From the NCBI GenBank assembly GCA_020848515.1, contig JADLIA010000100.1, positions 1-46,076 on the forward strand: a stretch of DNA of 46,076 nt, given 5' to 3'. Both the position numbers and the translations under genes were made by a program. The notes under the pieces were generated by a model. The model had not been told where the DNA came from, ran no database searches, and was given only the letters and a program-made list of their open reading frames with translations. Below are positions 19,125-29,171 of the stretch, piece after piece; the first letter of the stretch is position 1; every line of letters begins with the position of its first letter. This DNA is from Rubrivivax sp. GTDB taxonomy: Bacteria; Pseudomonadota; Gammaproteobacteria; Burkholderiales; Burkholderiaceae_C.

Positions 19125-19149
19125 GGCGTGGCTTCGTACACTGCGCACC

Positions 19150-21126
19150 ATGACCGATGCCCCGGCGCGCGACGACGCGCCGCCCCCGCCACCCGCCGCG
19201 CCGCGCCACCGCCCCGAGCTGCTGGCGCAGGTGGCGGCGCTGCCCGGTCTGCCCGGCGTGTACCGCTACTACGATGCGGCCGACAACGTGCTGTACGTGG
19301 GCAAGGCGCGCAACCTCAAGCGCCGCGTCAGCAGCTACTTTCAGAAAAACCACGGCGGCACGCGCATCGGCCACATGGTCGGCAAGATCGCGCGGCTGGA
19401 AACCACCGTGGTGCGCTCCGAGGCCGAGGCGCTGATTCTGGAAAACAACCTGATCAAGCAGCTGGCGCCCAGATACAACATCCTGTTTCGGGACGACAAG
19501 AGCTACCCCTACCTGAAGATCACCGGCAGCGAAGGCGTGCCGGACCGCGGCGAGGGCGCGCCCCGACCCGAGGCCTACGCGCGCATGACCTACTACCGCG
19601 GCGCCACCGACCGCCGCAGCCGCTACTTCGGTCCCTATCCCAGTGCCTGGGCGGTCAAGGAAACCATCGAGCTTTTGCAAAAGGTGTTTCGCCTGCGCAC
19701 CTGCGAGGACACGGTGTTCGCCCATCGCACGCGGCCCTGCCTGCTCTACCAGATCAAGCGCTGCACCGCGCCCTGCGTGCGGCTGATCGGCCAGGCCGAC
19801 TACGCCGCCGACGTCGCCCAGGCCGAGCGCTTTCTGCGCGGCCAGACGCAGCAGCTGCTGACCGAGATGGAACGGCGCATGATGGCGCACGCCGACGCGC
19901 TGGAGTTCGAGCAGGCGGCGGCGATCCGCAACCAGATCCAGTCGCTGTCGCGCGTGCTGCATCAGCAGGCGGTGGAGGTGGGTGGTGAAGCCGACGTCGA
20001 CATCATCGCCGTCAAGGTGCAGGGCGGACGCGCCTGCGTCAACCTGGCCATGGTGCGCGGTGGGCGCCACCTGGGCGATCGCGCCCACTTTCCCAGTCAG
20101 GTCGAAGATGCGCACGCACTGGCCGGCGAGCGCGAGGACGCCGAGCTCACCAGCGTCGAGGCGCAGGTGCTGGACGCCTTCATCGCCCAGCACTACCTGG
20201 CGCTGCCGACGCCGCCCCAGCTGATCACCAGCGAACCGGTGACGCGCACGCTGCTGCAGGCCTTGTCGGACAAGGAAGAGCGCAGGATCAGCGCCACCCA
20301 TGCGCCGCGCGGCCAGCGCCGCGTATGGCTGGAGATGGCGCAGCAGAACGCCGCCCTGCAGCTGGCGCGCCTGCTGGCCGAAGAAGGCTCGCAGCAGGCG
20401 CGCACGCGGGCGCTGGCCGAGGCGCTGGAGCTGCCGACCGAGGCGCTGGATCAACTGCGCATCGAATGCTTCGACATCAGCCACACCGCGGGCGAGGCCA
20501 CGCAGGCCAGTTGCGTGGTGTTCGAAGGCCATCGCATGGCCAGCAGCGAGTACCGGCGCTACAAGATCGACGGCATCACCCCCGGCGACGACTACGCCGC
20601 CATGCGCCAGGTGCTGCAGCGGCGCTACGGCAAGATCGCCGAGGCGCTGCGCGAACAGGGCAACGCCGCCTCCGTGCGCATGCCCGATCTGGTGCTGGTC
20701 GATGGCGGCAAGGGCCAGGTCAGCGTGGCGCGCGAAGTGTTCGAGGCGCTGGCGCTCGATCTGTCGCTGATCGTCGGCGTCGAAAAAGGCGAAGGCCGCA
20801 AGGTCGGGCTGGAAGAGCTGGTGTTTGCCGACGGCCGGCCCAAGGTCTATCTGGGCCACGACTCGGCCGCGCTGATGCTGGTGGCGCAGATCCGCGACGA
20901 GGCGCACCGCTTCGCCATCACCGGCATGCGGGCGCAGCGCGCCAAGGTGCGCGTGGGCGGCAGCCAGCTGGAAGACATCCCCGGCGTCGGGCCCCGCAAG
21001 CGTGCGCGCCTGCTGCAGCGCTTTGGTGGCGTGCGCGGGGTGGAGGCCGCCAGCATCGACGATCTGGCCACGGTCGAAGGCATCTCGCGTGCGCTGGCCG
21101 AGGACATCTACCGTGCGCTGCATTGA
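19150..21126 (+). CDS. uvrC: Excinuclease ABC subunit C
   Basis: [32 protein letters not shown] (GIY-YIG), [33 protein letters not shown], Hh[15 protein letters not shown]. Confidence 0.98.
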   Translation: MTDAPARDDAPPPPPAAPRHRPELLAQVAALPGLPGVYRYYDAADNVLYVGKARNLKRRVSSYFQKNHGGTRIGHMVGKIARLETTVVRSEAEALILENNLIKQLAPRYNILFRDDKSYPYLKITGSEGVPDRGEGAPRPEAYARMTYYRGATDRRSRYFGPYPSAWAVKETIELLQKVFRLRTCEDTVFAHRTRPCLLYQIKRCTAPCVRLIGQADYAADVAQAERFLRGQTQQLLTEMERRMMAHADALEFEQAAAIRNQIQSLSRVLHQQAVEVGGEADVDIIAVKVQGGRACVNLAMVRGGRHLGDRAHFPSQVEDAHALAGEREDAELTSVEAQVLDAFIAQHYLALPTPPQLITSEPVTRTLLQALSDKEERRISATHAPRGQRRVWLEMAQQNAALQLARLLAEEGSQQARTRALAEALELPTEALDQLRIECFDISHTAGEATQASCVVFEGHRMASSEYRRYKIDGITPGDDYAAMRQVLQRRYGKIAEALREQGNAASVRMPDLVLVDGGKGQVSVAREVFEALALDLSLIVGVEKGEGRKVGLEELVFADGRPKVYLGHDSAALMLVAQIRDEAHRFAITGMRAQRAKVRVGGSQLEDIPGVGPRKRARLLQRFGGVRGVEAASIDDLATVEGISRALAEDIYRALH

Positions 21127-21165
21127 CCGGATTGCGCATCAAATCGGCATCTGGCGCAGGGGTAG

Positions 21166-21198
21166 TAAGCGCAGGCAGCTATCGTTTACATAGCATGC
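21166..21198 (-). repeat. SPR copy (half) between uvrC and pgsA
   Basis: Minus strand TATGTAAACGATAGCTGCCTGCGCTTACTACC. Confidence 0.7.
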
Positions 21199-21253
21199 AG
21201 GGGCTTGGCGGAGCACGCTGCGTGCCCGCAAGCCGCGTGACACAATCGCCGCC

Positions 21254-21820
21254 ATGTTCTTCACCCTGCCCACGCTGCTGACCTGGACGCGCATCGTCGC
21301 GATTCCGCTCATCGTGGGTGTGTTCTACCTGCCTCTGTCCGCGCCGACCGCCAACCTGGCGGCCACCGTGATGTTCATGGTGTTCGCCTGGACCGACTGG
21401 CTGGACGGCTTTCTGGCCCGCAAGCTGAACCAGACCTCGGCCTTCGGCGCCTTTCTCGACCCGGTGGCCGACAAATTCCTGGTCTGCGCCAGCCTGCTGG
21501 TGCTGGTGCACCTGCAGCGCACCGACGTGTTCGTGGCGCTGATCATCATCGGACGCGAGATTGCCATTTCTGCCCTGCGCGAATGGATGGCTAAGATCGG
21601 CGCCAGCAAGAGCGTGGCCGTGCACATGGTGGGCAAGCTCAAGACCGCGGTGCAGATGGTGGCCATCCCGTTCCTGCTGTACGACGGCGTGCTGCTGGAG
21701 CGCATCGATGCGCGCTGGTGGGGCAACCTGCTGATCTGGGTGGCGGCGGTGCTCACCGTGTGGTCGATGGTGTACTACCTGCGCAAGGCCCTGCCCGAAA
21801 TCCGCGCCCGCGTGCAGTGA
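21254..21820 (+). CDS. pgsA: CDP-diacylglycerol--glycerol-3-phosphate 3-phosphatidyltransferase
   Basis: LPTLLTWTRIVAIPLIV, CDP-alcohol phosphatidyltransferase motif DWLDGFLARKLNQTSAFGAFLDPVADK. Confidence 0.95.
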   Translation: MFFTLPTLLTWTRIVAIPLIVGVFYLPLSAPTANLAATVMFMVFAWTDWLDGFLARKLNQTSAFGAFLDPVADKFLVCASLLVLVHLQRTDVFVALIIIGREIAISALREWMAKIGASKSVAVHMVGKLKTAVQMVAIPFLLYDGVLLERIDARWWGNLLIWVAAVLTVWSMVYYLRKALPEIRARVQ

Positions 21821-21827
21821 CGCCCGC

Positions 21828-22745
21828 ATGAACCCTTCTTCCCCGGACGCCAGCGGCGCCACGTTGATCCGCCTGATGCCGGCCGTCTTCGTCGTCATCT
21901 GGGCCACCGGCTTCATCGTCGCGCGCTACGGCATGCCGCATGCGCCGCCGTTCAGTTTTCTGCTGTTGCGCTACGCGTTTTCGGTGGCCTGCTTCCTGCC
22001 GTGGATCGTCCTGGCCCGTGTGGCCTGGCCGCGCACCGGCCTCGAATGGCTGCACCTGGGCGTCACCGGCGTGCTGATGCACGGCGGCTACCTGGGCGGC
22101 GTGTGGGCGGCGGTCAAGGGCGGCATGGGTTCGGGCCTGTCGGCGCTGATCGTCGGCATTCAGCCGGTGCTCACCGCCGTCTGGCTGGCGGGCATGGGTG
22201 GGGCCGGCGCCCGCGTCAGCGCGCGCCAGTGGAGCGGGCTGCTGCTGGGCTTTGCCGGGCTGGTGCTGGTGGTGTGGCGCAAGCTGACGCATGGCGCGCC
22301 GGGCGACCACGTCACCGCCACCAACCTGGCCTGGGCGGTGCTGGCCCTGGTCAGCATCACCGCCGGCACGCTCTATCAGAAGCGCTTCGTGCGTCCCTGC
22401 GACGTGCGCACCGCCAACACCGTACAGCTGCTGGCCGCAGCCCTGGTGACGGCGCCGCTGGCCTGGCTGGAGCCTGAATCCGTGCGGTGGAACGGCCAGG
22501 TGGTGGGGGCGCTGGCCTGGTCGGTGCTGGGCCTGACACTGGGCGGCAGCTCGCTGCTGTACCTGCTGATTCAGCGCGGCGCGGCGTCCAGCGTGGCCAG
22601 CCTGATGTATCTGGTGCCGCCTACCACGGCGGTGATGGCCTGGGCGCTGTTCGGTGAGCCGATCGGCGTCACCACGCTGGCCGGCATCGCACTGACGGCC
22701 TTTGGCGTCAGTCTGGTGGTGCGGCCCGCCGCCGGCAGGCCCTAA
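21828..22745 (+). CDS. DMT (EamA) family transporter
   Basis: About ten hydrophobic segments; [58 protein letters not shown]. Confidence 0.88.
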   Translation: MNPSSPDASGATLIRLMPAVFVVIWATGFIVARYGMPHAPPFSFLLLRYAFSVACFLPWIVLARVAWPRTGLEWLHLGVTGVLMHGGYLGGVWAAVKGGMGSGLSALIVGIQPVLTAVWLAGMGGAGARVSARQWSGLLLGFAGLVLVVWRKLTHGAPGDHVTATNLAWAVLALVSITAGTLYQKRFVRPCDVRTANTVQLLAAALVTAPLAWLEPESVRWNGQVVGALAWSVLGLTLGGSSLLYLLIQRGAASSVASLMYLVPPTTAVMAWALFGEPIGVTTLAGIALTAFGVSLVVRPAAGRP

Positions 22746-23056
22746 GCTGGTCGGCCCAGGCTCGGCCGCTGTGCCCTGGGCGGCACAGGCACCAGTCAAA
22801 AATCACGTCCAGCCGTTGTAGCGGCGCAGCGGCAGACCGGATTTTCCCCCGGTGGCCTGGGCAATTGAGTCTAGAATGCGTCCCTCGCCGTCTGGGGATT
22901 GCGTCAGCGCAGAACCAGTGTCACGTGGGTGACCGTGTGATTGAAACGCCCTGCTGCGGCGATGGGCCAAGCAAAGGAAAACCGGGTTGGACCGGCTTGC
23001 CAGACACGCATGCCGTTCTGGCCTGGTCCTTGAATTTTTTCGAGAGGGACACATTC

Positions 23057-23329
23057 GTGAACAAGACCGAGCTGATCGAGCACATCGCCAAGAATGCGGA
23101 CATTTCCAAGGCCGCCGCCACGCGTGCCCTGGAGGCGGCCATCGGCGCCGTCAAGACCACGCTGCGCAAGGGTGGAACGGTGTCGCTGGTGGGTTTTGGC
23201 ACCTTTGCCGTGGGCAAGCGTGCGGCGCGCTCGGGCCGCAACCCCCGCACGGGCGCAACGATTAAAATCAAGGCAGCCAAGGTACCCAAGTTCCGTCCCG
23301 GCAAGGCCTTGAAGGACGCGCTGAACTGA
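23057..23329 (+). CDS. HU-family nucleoid protein
   Basis: GTG start; [89 protein letters not shown]. Confidence 0.96.
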   Translation: MNKTELIEHIAKNADISKAAATRALEAAIGAVKTTLRKGGTVSLVGFGTFAVGKRAARSGRNPRTGATIKIKAAKVPKFRPGKALKDALN

Positions 23330-23348
23330 TGCCATGTCGGTCCGGCTG

Positions 23349-23424
23349 GGGTGCTTAGCTCAGTTGGTAGAGCGGCGCCCTTACAAGGCGTAGGTCGGCG
23401 GTTCGACCCCGTCAGCACCCACCA
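23349..23424 (+). tRNA. tRNA-Val (TAC anticodon), CCA encoded
   Basis: GGGTGCT acceptor/AGCACCC, CTTACAA anticodon loop, GGTTCGACCCC T-arm, ACCA end. Confidence 0.96.
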
Positions 23425-23445
23425 GCATCCTCCACCGATTGCAGC

Positions 23446-23472
23446 AAAGGCGAACCCCGGTTCGCCTTTTTC
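23446..23472 (+). terminator. Terminator after HU gene/tRNA-Val
   Basis: AAGGCGAACC-CC-GGTTCGCCTT followed by TTTTC. Confidence 0.8.
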
Positions 23473-23508
23473 GTTTTTACGCCACCGCGTACACCGAGAG
23501 TCTCGCGC

Positions 23509-25431
23509 ATGTTCGATTTCGTTCGCCGGCACACCAAGCTCATCATGGGCGTGCTGTTCCTGCTGATCATTCCGTCCTTCGTGCTGTTCGGCATCGAGGG
23601 CTACACCCGTTTCAACGATGGTGCCACGAAGGTGGCCACGGTCAACGGTCAGCCGGTCACCCAGATGGAATGGGACAGCGCGCATCGGCTGGAGATCGAC
23701 CGCCTGCGGCAGGGCAACCCGAACCTGGACCTGAGCCTGCTCGATTCGCCAGCGCTCAAGTACGCGACGCTGGAGCGGCTGGTGCACGAACGTGTGCTGG
23801 CCGCCGCGGCCGCCGACGAGCATCTGATCGCCACCGACGCCCGCCTGGCGGCTGAACTGCAGCGCGACCCCACCATCGCCAGCCTGCGCCGCGCCGATGG
23901 CACCCTGGACATGGAGCGCTACCAGCAGCTGCTGGCCGCCCAGGGGCTGACGCCGGCCGGCTTCGAAGCCAATGCGCGACACGAGCTGTCGTCGCGCCAG
24001 GTGCTGGGCGGGGTGTCCGAGACCGGGTTTTCCAGCGCGGCCCAGGCCCAGGTCGCCATGGGGGCGTTTCAGGAGCGCCGCGAAGCCCGCGTGCAGCGCT
24101 TTGCCCCGGCCGAGTTTGCCGACAAGGTCCAGCCGACCGACGCCGATCTGCAGAGCTACCACCAGACCCATGCGTCGCGCTACCAGGCGCCGGAAACCGC
24201 CAGCGTGGAGTACCTGGTGCTGGACCTGGAGAGCCTGAAGAAAAGCGTCAGCGTGAGCGAGCAGGACCTGCGCACCTACTACGAGCAGAACGCCGCCAGC
24301 TTCGGTACGCCGGAGACGCGGCGCGCCAGCCACATTCTGCTGAGCGCGGCGCGCGACGCACCGGCCGCCGAGCGCGAAAAGGCCAAGGCGGCGGCCACCG
24401 CCCTGCTGGCGCAGCTGCGCCAGGCGCCCGACAGCTTTGCCGAGCTGGCGCGCAAGTCCTCTCAGGACGACGCCAGCGCCGTCAGCGGCGGCGATCTGGG
24501 GCGCTTCGAGCGCAACAAGGGCATGGATCCGGCCATCGCCCAGGCCGCGTTCGGGCTGGCCAAGGTGGGCGACATGAGCGAAGTCGTGGAAAGCGATTTC
24601 GGCTTTCACATCGTACGGCTGACCGAGATCAAGGCGGCCGAGGTGCCGCCGTTCGAGAAGATGCGGGCCCAGCTGGAAGACCAGTTGCGCACGCGCCTGG
24701 CGCAGCAGCAGTTCAGTGAAATGGCCGACGAGTTCCGCAACCTGGTGTACGAACAGTCGGACAGCCTCAAGCCCGCGGCCGACAAGCTGCACCTGACCAT
24801 CCAGACGGCCGACAAGCTGTCGCCCACGCCGGCGCCGGGCGCCAGCGGGCCGCTGGCCAACCCGAAGTTCCTCGGCGCCCTGTTTGCCGCCGACGCCGTC
24901 GACAAGAAGCGCAACACCGAGGCCATCGACCTCGGCGGCAACCAGATCGCCTCCGGCCGCATCGTGTCGCACACCCCGGCGCATGCGCGCGCCTTCGACG
25001 AAGTCAGGACCGAGGTGCGTCAGGCCTTCGTGCGTGAACGCGGCGCCGAACTGGCGCGCCAGGAAGGTCAGGCCCGTCTGAAGGCCTGGACGGCGCAGCC
25101 GGCATCGGCCACCTCACTGGGTGCGGCGTTGGTGCTGTCGCGCGACGAACCCCAGGGCCAGCCGATGGCGCTGGTGGAGGCAGTGCTGCGGGCCGACCCC
25201 GCCAAGCTGCCCGGTTTCGTCGGCGTCGACCTCGGGGCGGAAGGGTTTGCCGTCGCACGTGTCGACAAGGTGCTGGCTGCGCCGACCCAGAGCGCCGAGC
25301 AGACGGCCCAGAGCCGGGCGCGCTACGACCAGCTGTGGGGTCTGGCCGAGGCCCGCAGCTACTACGAGTTGCTCAAGGCGAAGTACAAGGCCCAGATCCT
25401 GGTCCCGGCCCCTGCCCCGACGGCGCGTTGA
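23509..25431 (+). CDS. ppiD: SurA N-terminal/parvulin-type peptidyl-prolyl isomerase, PpiD-like
   Basis: N-terminal TM anchor (LIMGVLFLLIIPSFVLFGI), parvulin core ASHILLSAARDAPAAER...SFAELARKSSQDDASAVSGGDLGRF...ESDFGFHIVRLTEIK; downstream of the HU gene. Confidence 0.92.
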   Translation: MFDFVRRHTKLIMGVLFLLIIPSFVLFGIEGYTRFNDGATKVATVNGQPVTQMEWDSAHRLEIDRLRQGNPNLDLSLLDSPALKYATLERLVHERVLAAAAADEHLIATDARLAAELQRDPTIASLRRADGTLDMERYQQLLAAQGLTPAGFEANARHELSSRQVLGGVSETGFSSAAQAQVAMGAFQERREARVQRFAPAEFADKVQPTDADLQSYHQTHASRYQAPETASVEYLVLDLESLKKSVSVSEQDLRTYYEQNAASFGTPETRRASHILLSAARDAPAAEREKAKAAATALLAQLRQAPDSFAELARKSSQDDASAVSGGDLGRFERNKGMDPAIAQAAFGLAKVGDMSEVVESDFGFHIVRLTEIKAAEVPPFEKMRAQLEDQLRTRLAQQQFSEMADEFRNLVYEQSDSLKPAADKLHLTIQTADKLSPTPAPGASGPLANPKFLGALFAADAVDKKRNTEAIDLGGNQIASGRIVSHTPAHARAFDEVRTEVRQAFVRERGAELARQEGQARLKAWTAQPASATSLGAALVLSRDEPQGQPMALVEAVLRADPAKLPGFVGVDLGAEGFAVARVDKVLAAPTQSAEQTAQSRARYDQLWGLAEARSYYELLKAKYKAQILVPAPAPTAR

Positions 25432-25457
25432 GTCGCGGCCCCGTCGACCCATGCATG

Positions 25458-25481
25458 AAAAGCGCCATCGGCGCTTTTTTT
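25458..25481 (+). terminator. Terminator after ppiD
   Basis: AAAAGCGCC-AT-CGGCGCTTTTTTT hairpin plus T-tract. Confidence 0.8.
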
Positions 25482-25589
25482 GCGACAGAGCACGGGCGGG
25501 CCTTGTGCGTCAGGCTCAGCCGGATCGAAGGCGGGAGCATCGTTGCCCGCGGCGCTGCAGGTGTCGCGCGCTCAGTGGCGATTGGTCAG

Positions 25590-25781
25590 CCTAGGAGGCT
25601 GTCGGGCTTGGAGCGCCGAAAGCGAAGATCGGCCCCAGCGAGACCAGTTCTTGCCGGATTTGCAGCCCAATAGCCGAGCAATTGGACAAAAAGCCGGTGC
25701 TTTCGAAGAGCGGCGAAGCCAAAAATGGGCCGCTGCGGTCGATTTGCAGCCGGCGATTTCCAAGTCCGACAGCCTCCTAGG
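25590..25781 (+). repeat. MITE-like dispersed repeat, copy 2
   Basis: CCTAGGAGGCTGTCGGGCTTGGA ... TCCAAGTCCGACAGCCTCCTAGG terminal inverted repeat (1 mismatch); flanking CTAG on both sides; no ORF. Confidence 0.9.
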
Positions 25782-25792
25782 GTCAGAGGCCA

Positions 25793-25828
25793 GAAAAAGC
25801 CCATGACCCTTTGTGCAGGGCCATGGGC
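25793..25828 (-). terminator. Terminator of tRNA-His (minus strand)
   Basis: On the minus strand GCCCATGGCCCT-GCACAA-AGGGTCATGGGC followed by TTTTT. Confidence 0.75.
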
Positions 25829-25838
25829 GCCGATTCGG

Positions 25839-25915
25839 TGGGGTGGCTGATGGGACTCGAACCCACGACGACAGGAATCACAATCCTGGACTCTACCAAC
25901 TGAGCTACAGCCACC
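25839..25915 (-). tRNA. tRNA-His (GTG anticodon), G-1 and CCA encoded
   Basis: Minus strand GGTGGCTGTAGCTCAGTTGGTAGAGTCCAGGATTGTGATTCCTG...GGGTTCGAGTCCCATCAGCCACCCCA. Confidence 0.96.
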
Positions 25916-26038
25916 ACTGAGAACCGTTGATTATAGGACATACGGTATGCGCGCGTGGCTGGCCTTCGGGGTGAGATCCTCCCATCCTGCGTCGATCCGC
26001 TCTAGACTGGCGCTGCCACCATCAAGCGGAGACACAGA

Positions 26039-26950
26039 ATGCTGAAATCCGATCACCTGAACGACGCCCAGGCGCTGCTGAACCTGAACGATCTGCCGGC
26101 GGCGCCGTCGCGCCGGCGCGCGCTGAGGCTGGGCGTTGGCATGGGCTACGCCGCGGCCGCCCTGCCGGTGATGGCGCAGACCGCCATCCGCACCCCCACC
26201 GACGGCCTGACCGTGGGCGAGGTGAACATCGACGTGGCCGGCTTCAGCATGCCGGCCTTTCGCGCCCAGCCGGCCGGCAGGAGCGGGCTGCCGGTGGTGC
26301 TGGTGCTGTCGGAAATCTTCGGCGTGCACGAGTACATCGCCGACACCGCCGTGCGTCTGGCGCGTGCCGGTTACCTGGCGATCGCGCCCGAGTTGTTCGT
26401 GCGCCAGGGCGACGCGCAAAGCTATGGCGAGATGGCCAAGCTGATGAGCGAGGTGATTGCCAAGGTGCCCGATGCTCAGGTGATGGGCGATCTGGACGCC
26501 ACCGTGGCCTGGGCCGCGCAGCATGGCGGCAACTCCGACAAACTGGCCGTCACCGGTTTCTGCTGGGGCGGGCGCCAGACCTGGCTGTTTGCCGCCCATC
26601 ACCCCAAGGTCAAGGCCGGCGTGGCCTGGTATGGGCGCCTGGTCGGCACCGCCACGCCGCTGACGCCCCGCCACCCGGTGGATGTGGCGGCGCAGCTGAA
26701 GGCGCCGGTGCTGGGCCTGTATGGCGGCGCCGACACCGGCATCCCGCTGGACACGGTCGAGCAGATGAAGGCCGCGCTGGCGGCCGCCGGCACGCAGGGC
26801 AACGCTGCGGCCAGGGGTTCGGCGTTCGTGGTCTACCCGGATGCGCCGCACGCCTTCCATGCCGACTACCGCCCGAGCTTTCGCAAGGAAGCGGCCGAGG
26901 ACGGCTGGAAGCGCGCGCTGGCCTGGTTCAAGCAGCACGGCGTGGCCTGA
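26039..26950 (+). CDS. Dienelactone hydrolase family protein with Tat-like N-terminus
   Basis: SEIFGVHEYIADTAVRLARAGYLAIAPELF, nucleophile motif GFCWGGR, PDAPHAFHADYRPSF; N-terminal PSRRRALRLGVGMGYAAAALPVMAQ. Confidence 0.92.
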   Translation: MLKSDHLNDAQALLNLNDLPAAPSRRRALRLGVGMGYAAAALPVMAQTAIRTPTDGLTVGEVNIDVAGFSMPAFRAQPAGRSGLPVVLVLSEIFGVHEYIADTAVRLARAGYLAIAPELFVRQGDAQSYGEMAKLMSEVIAKVPDAQVMGDLDATVAWAAQHGGNSDKLAVTGFCWGGRQTWLFAAHHPKVKAGVAWYGRLVGTATPLTPRHPVDVAAQLKAPVLGLYGGADTGIPLDTVEQMKAALAAAGTQGNAAARGSAFVVYPDAPHAFHADYRPSFRKEAAEDGWKRALAWFKQHGVA

Positions 26951-27077
26951 GGTGCCCGAGGCGATCGCCGGCGCCCTGCCTTGCGCGCCACCGCAGGCGC
27001 ACGCATCGTGGGCCTGGTCGGCTGGCAGCAGGGTGTGCGGTGGATCGGCGCCGGGCAGAACGAAAAAGGCTTGCGAG

Positions 27078-27114
27078 GCGCGTCAGGCAAGCGCCAGACG
27101 CTATTGATAATATA
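27078..27114 (-). repeat. SPR copy (half)
   Basis: Minus strand CTATATTATCAATAGCGTCTGGCGCTTGCCTGACGCGCC. Confidence 0.65.
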
Positions 27115-27288
27115 GTGCAGAGTTTCGCGCCATATGGAACATCAAACCGTGTCTTTTCGCCCATGATGTCTCGTTGCAAATCCGCGCCATAGCGGAGCTG
27201 CTGCTGTGGTTTGCGCCTCATCCTGGCCAGCAATCCACCGGTTTTGTTTGTTCCATCCAGCACGCAACGCCACACGAGCCATCGGGCT

Positions 27289-28149
27289 TCAGCCGCGTGC
27301 CACCGGCAGCCCTGGGGTGCGGCACCACTCGCTCCAGCTGCCGGCGTACAGCGCCGCCGGGGCATAGCCGGCCAGCTCCATGGCCAGCAGGTTGGGCACG
27401 GCGCTGACGCCGCTGCCGCAGTGGTGCACCACGCCGGCCGGGTCGCGGCCGGCCAGCAGGGCGTCGAATTCGGCGCGCAGCTGGGCCGGCGCCTTGAAGC
27501 AGCCGCGCCCATCCAGGTTGTCGACGTAGGGGCGGTTGAGCGCGCCGGGGATGTGGCCGGCCACCGGATCGAGCGGCTCCTCGTCACCGCGAAAACGCGC
27601 GGCGGCGCGGGCGTCGATCACGGTCTGCCCGGGCTGGCCCAGCCCGGCCTGCACCTCGTGAACGTGCAGCAGGCGGCGCCGCGGTGGCTGCAGCTGGAAC
27701 CGGGTGGCGGGGTGCTCGGCCGCCGGGCCGGAGGCCACCGCGCCGCCCGCCGCCAGCCAGGCCTGCAGGCCGCCGTCCAGCACCGCCACCGCGTCGTGAC
27801 CCGCCCACTTGAACATCCACCACAGGCGGCCGCAGTAGTTGCAGCCGTTGCGGTCGTACACCACCGCCTGCATGGGGTTGGCAAAGCCGACCGCGGACAG
27901 CCAGGCGGCAAAGCGCTCACGCGGGGGCAGCGGGTGGCGCCCGCCGTTGATGGCCTCGGCCGGCGGGTGGGCGCTGAGGTCGCGCTCCAGATGCGCCTGA
28001 CGGCTGCCGGCGATGTGCTGTTCGGCAAACATGGCGTCGGCCCGGGCCGGGTTGCCCAGTTCGCCGCTGCAGTCGAACACCATCAGCGGCGCGCCGCTGG
28101 CCTGCAGCGCCTGAAGTTCGGCGACGGTAATGAGGTGGGTATAGGTCAT
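27289..28149 (-). CDS. Tandem-rhodanese sulfurtransferase (SseA-like)
   Basis: HIAGSRQAHLERDLSA, VVYDRNGCNYCGRLWWMFKWAGHDAVAVLDGGLQAWLAAGG, CGSGVSAVPNLLAMELAGY active loop. Confidence 0.93.
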   Translation of the reverse strand: MTYTHLITVAELQALQASGAPLMVFDCSGELGNPARADAMFAEQHIAGSRQAHLERDLSAHPPAEAINGGRHPLPPRERFAAWLSAVGFANPMQAVVYDRNGCNYCGRLWWMFKWAGHDAVAVLDGGLQAWLAAGGAVASGPAAEHPATRFQLQPPRRRLLHVHEVQAGLGQPGQTVIDARAAARFRGDEEPLDPVAGHIPGALNRPYVDNLDGRGCFKAPAQLRAEFDALLAGRDPAGVVHHCGSGVSAVPNLLAMELAGYAPAALYAGSWSEWCRTPGLPVARG

Positions 28150-28163
28150 GGGTCAGCCTGGGT

Positions 28164-29051
28164 TCAGTGACTTTCAGCCGGCGGGTTGGGCAGGGCTCGG
28201 GCGCGCAGCACGGTGGCCGCGATGCCGCTGGCGACGATGGTGGCCATGCCCAGCCAGCCGATCAGCGGCAGCTGATCGCCGAACAACAGCAGGCCGAACA
28301 GGGCCGCGAACACGATGCCCGAGTATTGCAGGTTGGCCACCACCATGGTGGCGCCGCGGGTGTAGGCGCGTGTCATGCACAGCTGCCCCAGCGCCGCCAG
28401 GATGCCAACCGGCAGCAGCCACAGCGCCTGCACGGTATGGAGCGGATGGGTGTCGAAGAACTGCATGCCGATGCCACCCGCCAGCGCCGCGCCGAGCGAG
28501 AAATAGAACACCGTGCGCGCCTCCGGCTCGCCGACGCGGCCGAGCGCCGCCACCTGGATGTAGGCCAGCGCCGACATCAGGCCCGACAGCAGCCCGATCA
28601 GCCCGGCAAACAGCTGGTTCTGCTCCAGCGTGGGGCGCAGCATCATCACCACGCCGGCAAAGCCGGCCATCACCGCCATCACCAGCGGGCCCTGGCGGCG
28701 GATGTCGGCCAGCTGCCCCATCAGCAACGTGCCGCCGACCAGGAAGGCCGCCACCCAGACGCCGCTCATGTAGTTCAGCGTCATGGCGGTGGCCAGCGGC
28801 AGGTGGGCGATGGCGTAGAACCAGCACACCAGCGCCGACACGCCGACCACGTTGCGCCACACGTGCATCATGGGCACGCTGGTGTGCAGGCGCACGCCGC
28901 GCGAGCGGCACAGCGCCCACATGAACAGCACGCCGATGGCGCCGCGATAGCACACGATCTCCAGCGGCCCGAAGTAGGGTGAGGCGAACTTGATGCACAC
29001 GCTCATAAGGGCGAAGAAGAGCGAGGCGGCGACCATCCAGGCGGCTTGCAT
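28164..29051 (-). CDS. DMT (EamA) family transporter
   Basis: Ten hydrophobic segments; FALMSVCIKFASPYFGPLEIVCYRG; LQYSGIVFAALFGLLLFGDQLPLIGWLGMATIVASG. Confidence 0.88.
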   Translation of the reverse strand: MQAAWMVAASLFFALMSVCIKFASPYFGPLEIVCYRGAIGVLFMWALCRSRGVRLHTSVPMMHVWRNVVGVSALVCWFYAIAHLPLATAMTLNYMSGVWVAAFLVGGTLLMGQLADIRRQGPLVMAVMAGFAGVVMMLRPTLEQNQLFAGLIGLLSGLMSALAYIQVAALGRVGEPEARTVFYFSLGAALAGGIGMQFFDTHPLHTVQALWLLPVGILAALGQLCMTRAYTRGATMVVANLQYSGIVFAALFGLLLFGDQLPLIGWLGMATIVASGIAATVLRARALPNPPAESH

Positions 29052-29069
29052 GGCGTGTGATTATCAGAC

Positions 29070-29133
29070 AAAAATGCCTGCAGCGCTTGTCCCATGTGCG
29101 CCAGCAGCTATCAATAAAATAGCGCCTGGGGCG
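29070..29133 (-). repeat. SPR copy (full length)
   Basis: Minus strand GCGCTATTTTATTGATAGCTGCTGGCGCACATGGGACAAGCGCTGCAGGCATTTTTG. Confidence 0.85.
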
Positions 29134-29171
29134 TTTGCCGCCAGGCGCCGCGGGCTCAGGGTGCCGCGCGC

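Noticed and set aside
18796-21123. 775-aa - strand ORF opposite uvrC
   Set aside because: Antisense shadow of uvrC; uvrC is unambiguous.
27289-28149. Rhodanese SseA-like gene as a partner of the PhnD-rhodanese fusion
   Set aside because: Over 11 kb apart, with different domain layout and no shared regulatory motif seen.
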